This document shows positions 7,537-15,263 of a DNA stretch of 64,000 nt, one piece after another. The position numbers and the translations under genes were made by a program. The stretch is from the NCBI RefSeq assembly GCF_003202205.1, contig NZ_PDOG01000002.1, forward strand, positions 669,259 through 733,258, read 5' to 3'. This stretch comes from Halomonas sp. LBP4 (lineage in GTDB: Bacteria; Pseudomonadota; Gammaproteobacteria; Pseudomonadales; Halomonadaceae). The notes beneath the pieces are model-generated. The model saw only the letters and a list, made by a program, of their open reading frames with translations. It did no database searches and was not told the origin of the DNA. Position 1 is the stretch's first letter, and each line of letters starts with the position of its first letter.

Positions 7537-8229
7537 ATGAACGTACACGCGGTGCACCAGGGAACCGGGCCTCTCGGGCACAGGCTCCTGCCTGCCGTGC
7601 TGTTGGCCGCGGCCATGTCCCTGGTGCCGACGGCGGCATCGCCCGTCTCGGCGGCGACGGCCTTCCCCTATGTGGAGCCCGGCGTCCAGCCCCGGCCGGA
7701 TGATGCCGGGGTCTACCATCGGGGCGAGGTGATAGCCGCTGCCGAGCTCGATACCCTGCGCGGCGGCTTCAACCTGGCGGGAATGGAACTGAACTTCGGA
7801 GCCAAGTTGACCACCCTGATCAACAACACCATCCGCTACGAGACCGAGGTGGCCTTCCGCAACAGCGGCGGGATCGAGGTGCTCTCCCAGACCCTGAGCA
7901 ATGCTGGCGGTAGCCCCGTGACCCTGGTGGGGCCGGGCTCGACCGGTGCGGCTACCATCGCCGGGACCGACGGAGGGGGCGGGCTGGATCTGTCCGGTCT
8001 CACCGACTTCTCCGGCATCGTGGTCGAGGGCCCGGGCGGCATCGGCAGCACCGCGGCCCTGCACCGCATCACCCGGCAGGCCATCGTCAGCACCCTGGCC
8101 ACCACCGCCTCCGGCCAGACCATCCACAACGACATCGATATCAGCGTTCAGCTCAACAATATCGGTGAGCTGAGGTCGGCGCAGCAGAAGGCCAGGATCC
8201 TCAATGCCCTGCAGGGAATCGTTCGCTAA
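7537..8229 (+). CDS. Exported protein with double-glycine-leader-like motif
   Basis: A 230-residue protein starting at ATG 7537 after CAGGAG. It has a signal peptide (residues 1 to about 41, ending VSAA). The mature part begins with a Pro-rich stretch, then GEVIAAAELDTLRGGFN at about residues 63-79. ELDTLRGG resembles the EL-x-x-I/L-x-GG consensus cut by C39 peptidases, and one is encoded just upstream. The remainder (residues 80-230) is Thr/Gly/Asn-rich and ends with short amphipathic segments (NDIDISVQLNNIGELR). No family is recognised. It could be a secreted subunit or a periplasmic adaptor matured by the peptidase. It is the last gene of the plus-strand unit. Confidence 0.75.
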   Translation: MNVHAVHQGTGPLGHRLLPAVLLAAAMSLVPTAASPVSAATAFPYVEPGVQPRPDDAGVYHRGEVIAAAELDTLRGGFNLAGMELNFGAKLTTLINNTIRYETEVAFRNSGGIEVLSQTLSNAGGSPVTLVGPGSTGAATIAGTDGGGGLDLSGLTDFSGIVVEGPGGIGSTAALHRITRQAIVSTLATTASGQTIHNDIDISVQLNNIGELRSAQQKARILNALQGIVR

Positions 8230-8294
8230 CGGCGTGGGCATCGATCCAGCGGAGCCGAGTGGGCAAGTTGGAACGTCGTCGAGCGGGAAGGTGG

Positions 8295-8320
8295 AGAGGC
8301 TGCCGGCAGGCAGCCTCTGT
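8295..8320. terminator. Hairpin between convergent operons
   Basis: AGAGGCTGCC and GGCAGCCTCT form a perfect 10-bp stem around GGCA, followed on the plus strand by GTCTTCG. It sits midway between the stop of the exported-protein operon (8229) and that of the facing outer-membrane gene (8354) and could end both transcripts. Confidence 0.6.
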
Positions 8321-8353
8321 CTTCGAGGCGGGCAGTCCCGAATGGGCCTTGCC

Positions 8354-9442
8354 TTAGAAGACATTCATGCCGAAGGGCGCCCTCAACGTCAGCATGGCAT
8401 CCGGCGCATCGTCGGTGACGCCGAGCTCCAGGTTCAAGTTGAGCGCGGCGTCCTGGTTGAACTGGTAGGACCAGCCCAGCAGCAGCGAGCCCACGTTCAG
8501 GGTCCGGGTATTCTGGTCGACGGAGGCACCGGTATTGGGATCGACGAAGGTCGTCTCGGTCTCACCGATGAAGTCGTTCTTGTAGCCCAGGGTGAAGGAG
8601 GTCTTGGGGTTGATGGAGTAGGCCATGCCGAAGCTCAGCCGCACGGCGTCGCCTGGGTCGACCTTCTGGATCTCGTTCTCGCCGACCGGCTCGTTGACGT
8701 CGTCCTCGAGGTGGAACTGATAGCCCAGGTTGGCGAAGTAGACCGCCGGCGCCGAGGGGAAGAGCACCGTCAGGCTCGGCTCGATGGCATGGAAGCCGGA
8801 GCCCGTGGCCAGCTCCTCCTCGAGGCCGTTGGCGTCGCGGTCGACATCGAAGGGCCCCTGCCCGGTGGTGGACTTGTAGCGCAGGTTGCCCACGAAGAAG
8901 GGCGCGCCGTCCAGCCCGCGGTTGAGCTGGTAGTGGGCCGCGACCTCGATATCGCCCAGATCATTGCCGGTCTGCTTGTTGTCGAGCTCGAAAGATTCGG
9001 GTTCCTCGATGCTGATGTTCGCCCTGTCCTCGCGGTAGAGGTAGGGGAGACGCAGCTCCAGCTCGAGGCGATCGGTGACCCCCAGGCGACCGGTCAGGGC
9101 GGCGCCGAGGGTATCCCGGTCGATATCCTCGGCGGTCAGCACACCGATCTGCAGGGTGCTGAGAATCTCCACACCGCGGAACGTCAGGCGATTGACGCTG
9201 GAATGGGAGTATTGGAACTCCGGCTCCAGCACCAGTTGCCCCCGGGGCGTCAGCACGCCGCCGATGTCCGGAATGGATTGGACCTCGGGGGCGGCCGCTT
9301 CCTGGGGGGGCGGGCGCTGGCCGACGGGCTGTACCGGTGTGCCACCCTGATCCTGGGGTGCTGGCTGGGCCCATGCCAGGCTACATCCCAGTAGCGATAC
9401 GAGACCGGTGGCGGAGACGACTTGCTTTGCTGTGCATGCCAT
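8354..9442 (-). CDS. Outer-membrane beta-barrel protein of the glycine-rich cluster
   Basis: A 362-residue protein from ATG 9442 (AGGGAA upstream) with a signal peptide ending SLAWA, a Pro/Gln-rich linker, then alternating-hydrophobic strands to a terminal phenylalanine (APFGMNVF), the hallmark of an outer-membrane barrel. Strands include LVLEPEFQYSHSS, LELELRLPYLYR, IEVAAHYQLNR, SFTLGYKNDF and LLLGWSYQFNQ. It resembles transporter-type barrels of the phenol-degradation MetA group in style; FapF is another possible comparison. It is cotranscribed with the sigma-54 activator just upstream and faces the exported proteins, so a role as their secretion pore is reasonable but inferred. An in-frame start at 9493 would lengthen the protein and spoil the signal peptide. 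Confidence 0.8.
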   Translation of the reverse strand: MACTAKQVVSATGLVSLLGCSLAWAQPAPQDQGGTPVQPVGQRPPPQEAAAPEVQSIPDIGGVLTPRGQLVLEPEFQYSHSSVNRLTFRGVEILSTLQIGVLTAEDIDRDTLGAALTGRLGVTDRLELELRLPYLYREDRANISIEEPESFELDNKQTGNDLGDIEVAAHYQLNRGLDGAPFFVGNLRYKSTTGQGPFDVDRDANGLEEELATGSGFHAIEPSLTVLFPSAPAVYFANLGYQFHLEDDVNEPVGENEIQKVDPGDAVRLSFGMAYSINPKTSFTLGYKNDFIGETETTFVDPNTGASVDQNTRTLNVGSLLLGWSYQFNQDAALNLNLELGVTDDAPDAMLTLRAPFGMNVF

Positions 9443-9498
9443 GCGGTGGTTCCCTTGTTGCTTGGTGTTGTCATGACCTGGGACAGACGGCATTGGGG

Positions 9499-10923
9499 TC
9501 AGAGTGACGGCAGTGGTGTGACCCTGGGCGGCTGGTCTGCCTCCTCATCATCGACAGATACGCTGTGTCGATCAATGCCGTGCTTCTCGATAAGACGATA
9601 GAGAGTGACTCGGGAGACGCCCAGCTCACGCGCCGCATGCAGGATCTTGTGCTTGTTGCGTGCCAGTGCTGCCCTGATCGCTTCCCGTTCGGCGATGTCG
9701 CGTGCCTGCTCGAGCATCACGGCATGCCGGAAGGCACACTGCCGTCGCTCGAGGCCCAGATCCGCGGGGGTAATAAGGCGCTGGTCACACATGACCATGG
9801 CGCGCCGCACTCGGTTGACGAGCTCGCGGATGTTGCCGGGCCAACCATACTGTCGCATCACGATCATGCTTTCTCGGCTGAAACCGCGGACACCGGCCGA
9901 TCTTTCGCGGGAGAACTTCCGGAAGAAGAACCTCGCCAGGGGGTCGATGTCCTCCGGGCGCTCCCTCAGCGCCGGCGTGCAGACCTGCAGGACATTGAGC
10001 CGGTGGTAGAGGTCTTCCCGGAAATGGCCTTCCCTGACAGCCTTTTCCAGGTCGACGTGCGTCGCGGCGAGTACGCGAACGTCGACCGGGTGTTCCTTCA
10101 AGCCGCCCACTCGCATCACCCGATGGTTTTCCAGGAAGCGTAGCAGATTGACCTGCATGTCCAACGGAAGATCGCCGATCTCATCGAAGAAGAGGGTACC
10201 ACCGCTCGTCGATTCGATGATGCCGGCCTTGCTCTGGCTGGCGCCGGTGAAGGCCCCCTTCTCATGACCGAAGAGTTCCGACTGGATCAGGCCCGCCGGC
10301 AGGGCGCCGCAGTTGATGGTGTTGAAGGGCCCGCTGCGACGCGTCGAGTGCTCATGGATGGCACGGGCCGTCAGTTCCTTTCCGGTACCTGACTCCCCGG
10401 TGATCAGGACAGGGGCCTCGACGGCGGCGATCTTGTCGATTGCCTGGTAGAGCCGTGTCGTCATGGCGGAATTACCGACCATGCCGTATTCGTTGGCTCG
10501 ATGGGACGACCAGGATCTCCCGATGGTGACCGTCGGGGAGATATTGGCCATGTCCAGGGCGGATTCGAGCAGGGTATGGGTCTTTTGTGGGTCGAAGGGG
10601 AGGGTTTGATAGGCGTAGAGGGCCTGGTGGATGAACAGGCGAGTATCGGGATGGGAGAGGAGACTGCTGTCGAGGATGGCAAGCCAGCACACTCTTTCCC
10701 GACAGATGAGCTCTTCCATCGATCTCTGGTAACGAGCGCTGTTGGATTCTATCAGCATGACGCCGACACGATGGTCATTCTCGGACAAGCAACTCGTCGC
10801 CTCTTCGGGCGTTTCCGAATGGGTGATGGACCAGCCATAGGGCGTCATCGCCTGCATGATGTCGCGAGACAGCCACTTGTTTCCCACCAGCAACAGTCGT
10901 CGTGATGTATCCGGAATCATCAT
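9499..10923 (-). CDS. VpsR-like sigma-54-dependent activator
   Basis: A 474-residue enhancer-binding protein. Residues 1 to about 125 form a degenerate receiver resembling the VpsR N-terminal domain (RRLLLVGNKWLSRD, VCWLAILDSSLLSHPDT, ALYAYQTLPFDPQ), without the usual phosphoacceptor site. The AAA+ domain has Walker A GESGTGKE, the sigma-54 contact loop GAFTGA and Walker B GGTLFFDEIGDLP. A Fis-type helix-turn-helix follows (HAARELGVSRVTLYRLIEKHG), then an acidic tail. VpsR-type activators control biofilm matrix genes and some bind cyclic di-GMP. The nearby sigma-54 promoter at 4896 is the obvious target. The gene for the outer-membrane barrel follows with a short gap, suggesting one transcript. 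Confidence 0.9.
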   Translation of the reverse strand: MMIPDTSRRLLLVGNKWLSRDIMQAMTPYGWSITHSETPEEATSCLSENDHRVGVMLIESNSARYQRSMEELICRERVCWLAILDSSLLSHPDTRLFIHQALYAYQTLPFDPQKTHTLLESALDMANISPTVTIGRSWSSHRANEYGMVGNSAMTTRLYQAIDKIAAVEAPVLITGESGTGKELTARAIHEHSTRRSGPFNTINCGALPAGLIQSELFGHEKGAFTGASQSKAGIIESTSGGTLFFDEIGDLPLDMQVNLLRFLENHRVMRVGGLKEHPVDVRVLAATHVDLEKAVREGHFREDLYHRLNVLQVCTPALRERPEDIDPLARFFFRKFSRERSAGVRGFSRESMIVMRQYGWPGNIRELVNRVRRAMVMCDQRLITPADLGLERRQCAFRHAVMLEQARDIAEREAIRAALARNKHKILHAARELGVSRVTLYRLIEKHGIDRHSVSVDDEEADQPPRVTPLPSL

Positions 10924-11524
10924 TGCTTCCTGTATCCTGAAACCGCCAGGTCGGCCACCGCGAAAAGGGTGATATGGATAGTTTCACGTTCTTCATATCC
11001 GGGCAGCCTGGTCTGATGCGACATCCTCTGGTCGAACATGGAAGGGCAAGTGGTGTCGCATAATGCTGACGATGCTGCGTCGGATAAAAGCGACAGTCTA
11101 CGAGGGACATTCATCCTGGTATCCGCTTCGTAGTGCCATTACGGCAACGGGAGCCATGGGAAGTATTGTCGTTCCACCTGCCGGTGTAAAGTCTGGTTAC
11201 ATCCCCGACTATTTTGGAAACAGAGATGACAGGTAATAGGGGGACGATATCTTTCTGTATCAACAGGAATTAACAAAGACATGGCCCGCGGGTTCGGCCC
11301 ATATTCTCCTGAAGTTGGATGAGAAAAATAGTGCGATAGTATGGAGGAAGGTCGGTGAGAGGAGGTAAGAGCATCATGCCCGGGTCGTCGATATCGAGGA
11401 CGCGAGCGTAGGGCGAAGCCCGGCCTGGCGGACGGTGGGACCGACATCGCCTGGCCGGACCCGGCGGACATCGAGGTGTCCGAGTCGGGAGGATGGCGCC
11501 CGCCAGGTCCCCGCATCGCCCCGC
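10924..11524. other. 600-bp intergenic region upstream of the activator
   Basis: The stretch is clearly richer in A+T than its surroundings between 11,080 and 11,340 and holds no convincing coding region. It should contain the promoter of the activator-barrel operon. On the minus strand TGGCACTAC near 11,134 looks like a -24 element, but the following GC is one base too close for a normal -12, so I do not call a sigma-54 promoter. Confidence 0.5.
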
Positions 11525-11956
11525 TCAGTCGCCCTTGCCGCCCTGGAAGGCCTCGAACACCTCCTGGCCGGTCAGGTTCTTCGTCGTGTTGGCGAAGGTG
11601 TAGAAGGCCGGTTTCTCGTCGATGAAGATCTGGGTATCGAAGGTCCAGGCTTCACCGCCATCGACCAGGCCCACGGGGATCGCGTAGTGGTCACCGCTCT
11701 TCAGCCGGTAGAACAGGTGCGTGCCGCAGTGGCGGCAGAAGCCGCGCTCGGCCCAATCCGACGAGGCGTAGACGGTGATATTCTCCTCGCCCTCCATCTC
11801 GACCCGCGTGACCGTCTCCAGGGCCAGCAGGGGGCCACCGCCCCAGGTGCGGCACATCTGGCAGTGACAGGCCCCGATGTTCTGTCGGCCGGCCTGCACG
11901 GCCAGTTGCACCGCGCCGCACAGGCAGCTGCCACGGGCCGTCATTCCATCCTTCAT
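11525..11956 (-). CDS. GFA (glutathione-dependent formaldehyde-activating-like) family protein
   Basis: A 143-residue zinc-binding protein of the GFA/CENP-V fold. The motif set is complete: GSCLCGAVQ, then ACHCQMCRTWGGGP, then RGFCRHCGTHLFYR, giving the CxC, CxxC and CxxC cysteine pairs. Start ATG 11956 is preceded by GGAGG. Family members include the original formaldehyde-glutathione enzyme, but most have no established substrate, so no reaction is assigned. It stands alone between the activator region and the structured repeat at 12,029. Confidence 0.88.
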   Translation of the reverse strand: MKDGMTARGSCLCGAVQLAVQAGRQNIGACHCQMCRTWGGGPLLALETVTRVEMEGEENITVYASSDWAERGFCRHCGTHLFYRLKSGDHYAIPVGLVDGGEAWTFDTQIFIDEKPAFYTFANTTKNLTGQEVFEAFQGGKGD

Positions 11957-12028
11957 GTTCTCCTCCTGCTCGGTCCATGGGAAGGAAATGGTGGCGGATG
12001 CTCCGCCACCGGTGATCCTCTGCAGTCT

Positions 12029-12192
12029 AGCAGCCGGTCGGATTTGACCGATCGTCGCGAGAGACACGGATTTCGAGTCAAGCTTATCGATCTGATGAGG
12101 CGAATTACGGGTTATTTAACGAATCAGATCGAATGAAGTTGGCCGAAAGACCGGGTTTCGCAGTAGATCAGCGTTAAGACCGACAGGCTGCC
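12029..12192 (+). mobile_element. MITE-like structured element, copy 1
   Basis: A 164-bp non-coding element with imperfect terminal inverted repeats (AGCAGCCGGTCGGA and TCTTACG-type end reading CCGACAGGCTGCC). An internal perfect pair TCGATCTGAT (12087-12096) and ATCAGATCGA (12123-12132) encloses a smaller hairpin. A second copy, about nine bases in ten identical, lies inverted at 44898-45059. It encodes no transposase, so movement would need one in trans. It lies between the GFA gene and nasR and interrupts nothing obvious. Confidence 0.85.
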
Positions 12193-12240
12193 TGGCGTTG
12201 CCGGCGGGATTCTCCGCATCGATCGCCCAAGGGCTGTGCG

Positions 12241-13524
12241 TCAATCGCGGCGTTTCTGCAGGATATCGGAGAGGTCGACAATGGATCGCGCCATGGTGGC
12301 CATGCTCTTGCACTGGTCCATGGAGGCCTTGCGCAGGAAGCGGTAGGCCTCCTCTTCGGTCATCTCCTGGTGGGCCATGATCAGTCCCTTGGCACGCTCG
12401 ACGAGCTTGCGCTCACGCAGTGCCTTGCGGGTGTTCTCCAGCTCATCGCCGAGGGCCTGAAGCCGCGAGGCCTGGGCCTGCATCAGGTCGATCAGCGAGC
12501 GATTGAGCCGGGAGTCGACGGCATTGGCGGTCAGGGTGCCCAACTCGCGGCAGGGTTCGTCGCCGAACAGGTCGACCAGTTGCTGGCACACGGGGGGCGG
12601 TGAATCGTTCGACGCCAGGGTGGCACGCAGGGCCTCGAGATCGGCCATCTGCTGGCGTGAAGCGGCGATCTTGCCGCGGCACATCTCCGAGAGCTCGGCG
12701 GCCAGGGCATCCTCCACCCGTTTCATGGCGTCGATGCGTCGCGTGGTCAGCTCGTACCAGGTCTCGCCGAGACTGCGGCTGGTCGTGGCAAGGGGGATCT
12801 CGTGGCAGGCCATTTCCCGCAACTGCTGGATGCCGGCCTGGGTGCGGGGTGGCAGGCCCTCATGCCAGTGGCGACGCGCCTCCGGTGTGGCGAACTCGGT
12901 GAAGGTGTCGAAGCAGCGCTGCTGGGCGTCGACGAGATGGAGCAGCAGTCGGCGGTGGGGCGTGTCGAAGCCACCGGCGGTGAAGCCGATGGCGCCGCAG
13001 GCGCGTTCCTGGCCGGCCAGCTCCTTGCCCTGCATGAAGTGGAAGATGGCCACCAGGGCATGGGTGATCTCCGGGTCGCCGGCGGTGTCTGCGGCGTCGA
13101 AGACCACCGAGAGCAGGCCGCTGATCAGCCGGTTGAAGGTCAGGGTCGCCTCGTCGGCGGTGATTGCCTGGGTCTCGATGTGGCGGCGCAGAGCGCCGAG
13201 GCTGTCCAGGGCATGCCAGACCCGGGCGATGCGCTCGAGTAGCCGTGAACCGGCCGCTGGCCTGCTGCCGTCGCTGGCCAGGGCATCCAGGCGCTGGCGC
13301 ATGATCCGTTCGGTTTGCAGGCACTCCTCGATGCGCTCCTGGCGATGGTCGGCGAAGCGTTCACCCCGGGAAGCCAGGTAGACGTTGGAGGCACCGCGCT
13401 CTTTCTGCAGCGCGTGAATGAAACGACTGATGTCTCCGACGATCTCGCAGGTGGTGGCGAGGTGTTCCAGGTTGTCCATCTCGCAGCGCTTGGCGGCGAG
13501 TAGCAGGCGTTCGGCTGGTTTCAT
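12241..13524 (-). CDS. nasR: Nitrate-sensing ANTAR antiterminator (NIT-ANTAR)
   Basis: A 427-residue protein. Residues about 35-290 match the all-helical nitrate/nitrite-sensing NIT domain, opening with FIHALQKERGASNVYLASRG, the characteristic ligand-pocket helix. After a helical linker the C-terminus (about 365-420) is an ANTAR domain (RKLVERAKGLIMAHQEMTEEE). In Klebsiella, NasR binds nitrate or nitrite through NIT and then binds leader RNA to prevent termination. It is slightly longer than Klebsiella NasR. It follows the narK-type transporter gene on the same strand after a 105-bp gap containing a hairpin. Likely targets are the leaders at 861-947 and upstream of 14982. Confidence 0.93.
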   Translation of the reverse strand: MKPAERLLLAAKRCEMDNLEHLATTCEIVGDISRFIHALQKERGASNVYLASRGERFADHRQERIEECLQTERIMRQRLDALASDGSRPAAGSRLLERIARVWHALDSLGALRRHIETQAITADEATLTFNRLISGLLSVVFDAADTAGDPEITHALVAIFHFMQGKELAGQERACGAIGFTAGGFDTPHRRLLLHLVDAQQRCFDTFTEFATPEARRHWHEGLPPRTQAGIQQLREMACHEIPLATTSRSLGETWYELTTRRIDAMKRVEDALAAELSEMCRGKIAASRQQMADLEALRATLASNDSPPPVCQQLVDLFGDEPCRELGTLTANAVDSRLNRSLIDLMQAQASRLQALGDELENTRKALRERKLVERAKGLIMAHQEMTEEEAYRFLRKASMDQCKSMATMARSIVDLSDILQKRRD

Positions 13525-13575
13525 GGGTTGTTGACCTGTATAAGCAAGATCCGTCCTAGTTCTTGGCCGACGACT

Positions 13576-13599
13576 GCCGCCGCCCCGGAGGGCGGCGGC
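13576..13599 (-). terminator. GC-rich hairpin between narK and nasR
   Basis: GCCGCCGCCC and GGGCGGCGGC pair perfectly around a four-base loop. There is no T run, so it may be a partial terminator that lowers nasR expression relative to the transporter, or an mRNA-stabilising structure. Confidence 0.55.
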
Positions 13600-13629
13600 A
13601 TAGGCAGTGGACCGAAGGGGCAGGGCAGT

Positions 13630-14982
13630 TCAGCGCAGCGTCAGGGCACCGGCGCCGGTATCCTCGCCCACGGCATCGCTGTAGGCCTTGGCTTCCTCGG
13701 CCTCGACCTCCGGCGAGAAGCGCACCACCAGGGCACACAGGGAGGCAATCACGACGGCGATGCCGAGATAGAAGAGCCCTTCCTGGTAGCTGAGCGACTC
13801 CGAGCGGAACAGGAAACCGGCGGCGACTGCCCCGGCGTTGCCGCCGGCACCGACGATGCCGGCCACCGCGCCCAGCGCCTTCTTGTTGATGAAGGGAACG
13901 ACGCCGAAGGTGGCACCCTCGGCCATCTGCACGAAGAGGCTGAATACCAGCATGATGCCGATCGCCAGGGCCAGCACATGCATCTGCGAGAAGAACATCA
14001 GCGCGACGCCTTCACAGAGCATGGCGATGAACAGCCAGCGTACCCGGCCCTTGAGACCGCTGTTCTTGGCGAACAGGTCGGAGAAGATGCCGCCAAGGGT
14101 ACGGGCGAAGAGGTTCATCAGGCCGAACAGGCCGGCGATCATCCCGGCGGTGGCCAGGGTCAGGTCGAAGTTGTCGAAGAAGTAGATGGCGGCGATGTTG
14201 TTGATGGTCAGCTCGACGCCGAAGCAGGCGGCATAGACTACGAACAGGGCCCAGACGCGGATGTCCTTGGCGGCGGTGGCGAAGCTCTGGCCCATGCCGT
14301 GCTCGCCGCTGGCCGGCGGCAGTTCACCGCGGGCGCGCAGCTCGTCGAAGTTGCCGTCCGGGGCGTCCTGGGTGAACCGGTAGTAGGCGATACCGGTGAG
14401 GAACAGCACCACGCCGGGTACTACCATGGCCAGGCGCCAGCCGAAGGCCTCGTTGACGCCGAGCATCAGCAGGCCGGAGAACACCAGCGGCATCAGGATC
14501 TGGGTGGTGCCACCGCCCAGGTTGCCCCAGCCGGCCGAGGTCGCGTTGGCGGTGCCGACCACGTTGGGGCCGAACATCACCGAGGTGTGATACTGGGTGA
14601 TCACGAAGGAGGCGCCGATGGCGCCGATGGCCAGGCGGGCCAGGAAGAAGGACTCGAAGCTGTCGGCGAAGCCGATGCACATCACCGGCAGCGAGCCCAG
14701 GCAGAGTAGCCAGGTATAGGCCTTGCGCGGGCCGATCTTGTCACATAGCACGCCGATGGCCAGGCGCACGATTACGGTGATGGCCACCGAGGCGATGATG
14801 GTGTTGCCGATCTGGGTCTTGGTCAGGCCGAGGTCCTCGCGGACCACCGCCATGAGCGGGGCGATGCCGAACCAGCCGAAGAAGCAGATGTGGAAGGCGA
14901 ACCATGAGAAGTGGAAGGCGCGCATCTGCGGAGTTTTAAGGTTGAACAGGCGTATCCTGTTGGCCTTGTTGCGGATTTCCAT
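13630..14982 (-). CDS. narK: Nitrate/nitrite MFS transporter, NarK type
   Basis: A 450-residue 12-helix major-facilitator protein. It carries the two NNP-family signatures: SAGWGNLGGGTTQILMP in helix 5 and GAGGNAGAVAAGFLF in helix 11, with conserved arginines in helices 2 and 8. Start ATG 14982 (MEIRNKANRIRLFNLKTP) agrees with the family; an upstream in-frame start at 15087 falls inside the leader. Next to nasR and under a sigma-54 promoter, it most likely imports nitrate for assimilation rather than exchanging nitrite in respiration. Confidence 0.93.
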   Translation of the reverse strand: MEIRNKANRIRLFNLKTPQMRAFHFSWFAFHICFFGWFGIAPLMAVVREDLGLTKTQIGNTIIASVAITVIVRLAIGVLCDKIGPRKAYTWLLCLGSLPVMCIGFADSFESFFLARLAIGAIGASFVITQYHTSVMFGPNVVGTANATSAGWGNLGGGTTQILMPLVFSGLLMLGVNEAFGWRLAMVVPGVVLFLTGIAYYRFTQDAPDGNFDELRARGELPPASGEHGMGQSFATAAKDIRVWALFVVYAACFGVELTINNIAAIYFFDNFDLTLATAGMIAGLFGLMNLFARTLGGIFSDLFAKNSGLKGRVRWLFIAMLCEGVALMFFSQMHVLALAIGIMLVFSLFVQMAEGATFGVVPFINKKALGAVAGIVGAGGNAGAVAAGFLFRSESLSYQEGLFYLGIAVVIASLCALVVRFSPEVEAEEAKAYSDAVGEDTGAGALTLR

Positions 14983-15018
14983 TGGAATACCTCGTCGAGT
15001 GAAATTCGAACACACGAT

Positions 15019-15044
15019 CCTGGGCCTTCGCCGTTGAAGGTCGG
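15019..15044 (-). promoter_or_regulatory. Leader hairpin with ANTAR-type hexaloop upstream of narK
   Basis: In the transcript CCTTC and GAAGG form a stem closing the six-base loop AACGGC, which has A at position 1 and G at position 4, the residues conserved in ANTAR target loops. A smaller hairpin (CTCC-CTCG-GGAG) lies 5' of it near 15060-15071. The paired-hairpin layout suggests NasR binding. No classic terminator follows, so the mechanism could differ from simple antitermination. Confidence 0.55.
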
Positions 15045-15107
15045 GTCCGACGCACTCGTACTCCCGAGGGAGCCTGGTCCACGCCAACCATTATCTGGCA
15101 TGTCCAA

Positions 15108-15123
15108 AGCAAGGTATTTGCCA
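15108..15123 (-). promoter_or_regulatory. Sigma-54 promoter of narK-nasR
   Basis: Read on the minus strand, TGGCAAATACCTTGCT has both TGGC and TTGC elements at exact consensus spacing. The predicted start near 15097 gives a leader of about 115 nt. This matches the design of the nasA promoter at 825-840. Confidence 0.8.
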
Positions 15124-15263
15124 GTTTCCTCGTATTGCTGGTTTTTCAGTTGGTTATGCTAGAAGCGGCGATCGATCTGGGGAGGCGGGCAAGCTCTGTT
15201 GCGCTGCAATAGGGAGCATGCGGCGCCGTGATGCCCCGCCTTGGTGCCTGCCGGCCAGGTGGT

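Noticed and set aside
11120..11140. Sigma-54 promoter for the activator gene
   Set aside because: A good -24 element (TGGCAC) exists on the minus strand, but the GC that should form the -12 is one base too near and TTGC is absent.
11435..12136. Plus-strand open frame ending inside MITE copy 1
   Set aside because: It overlaps the GFA gene antisense and owes its end to the repeat; no ribosome site or domain.
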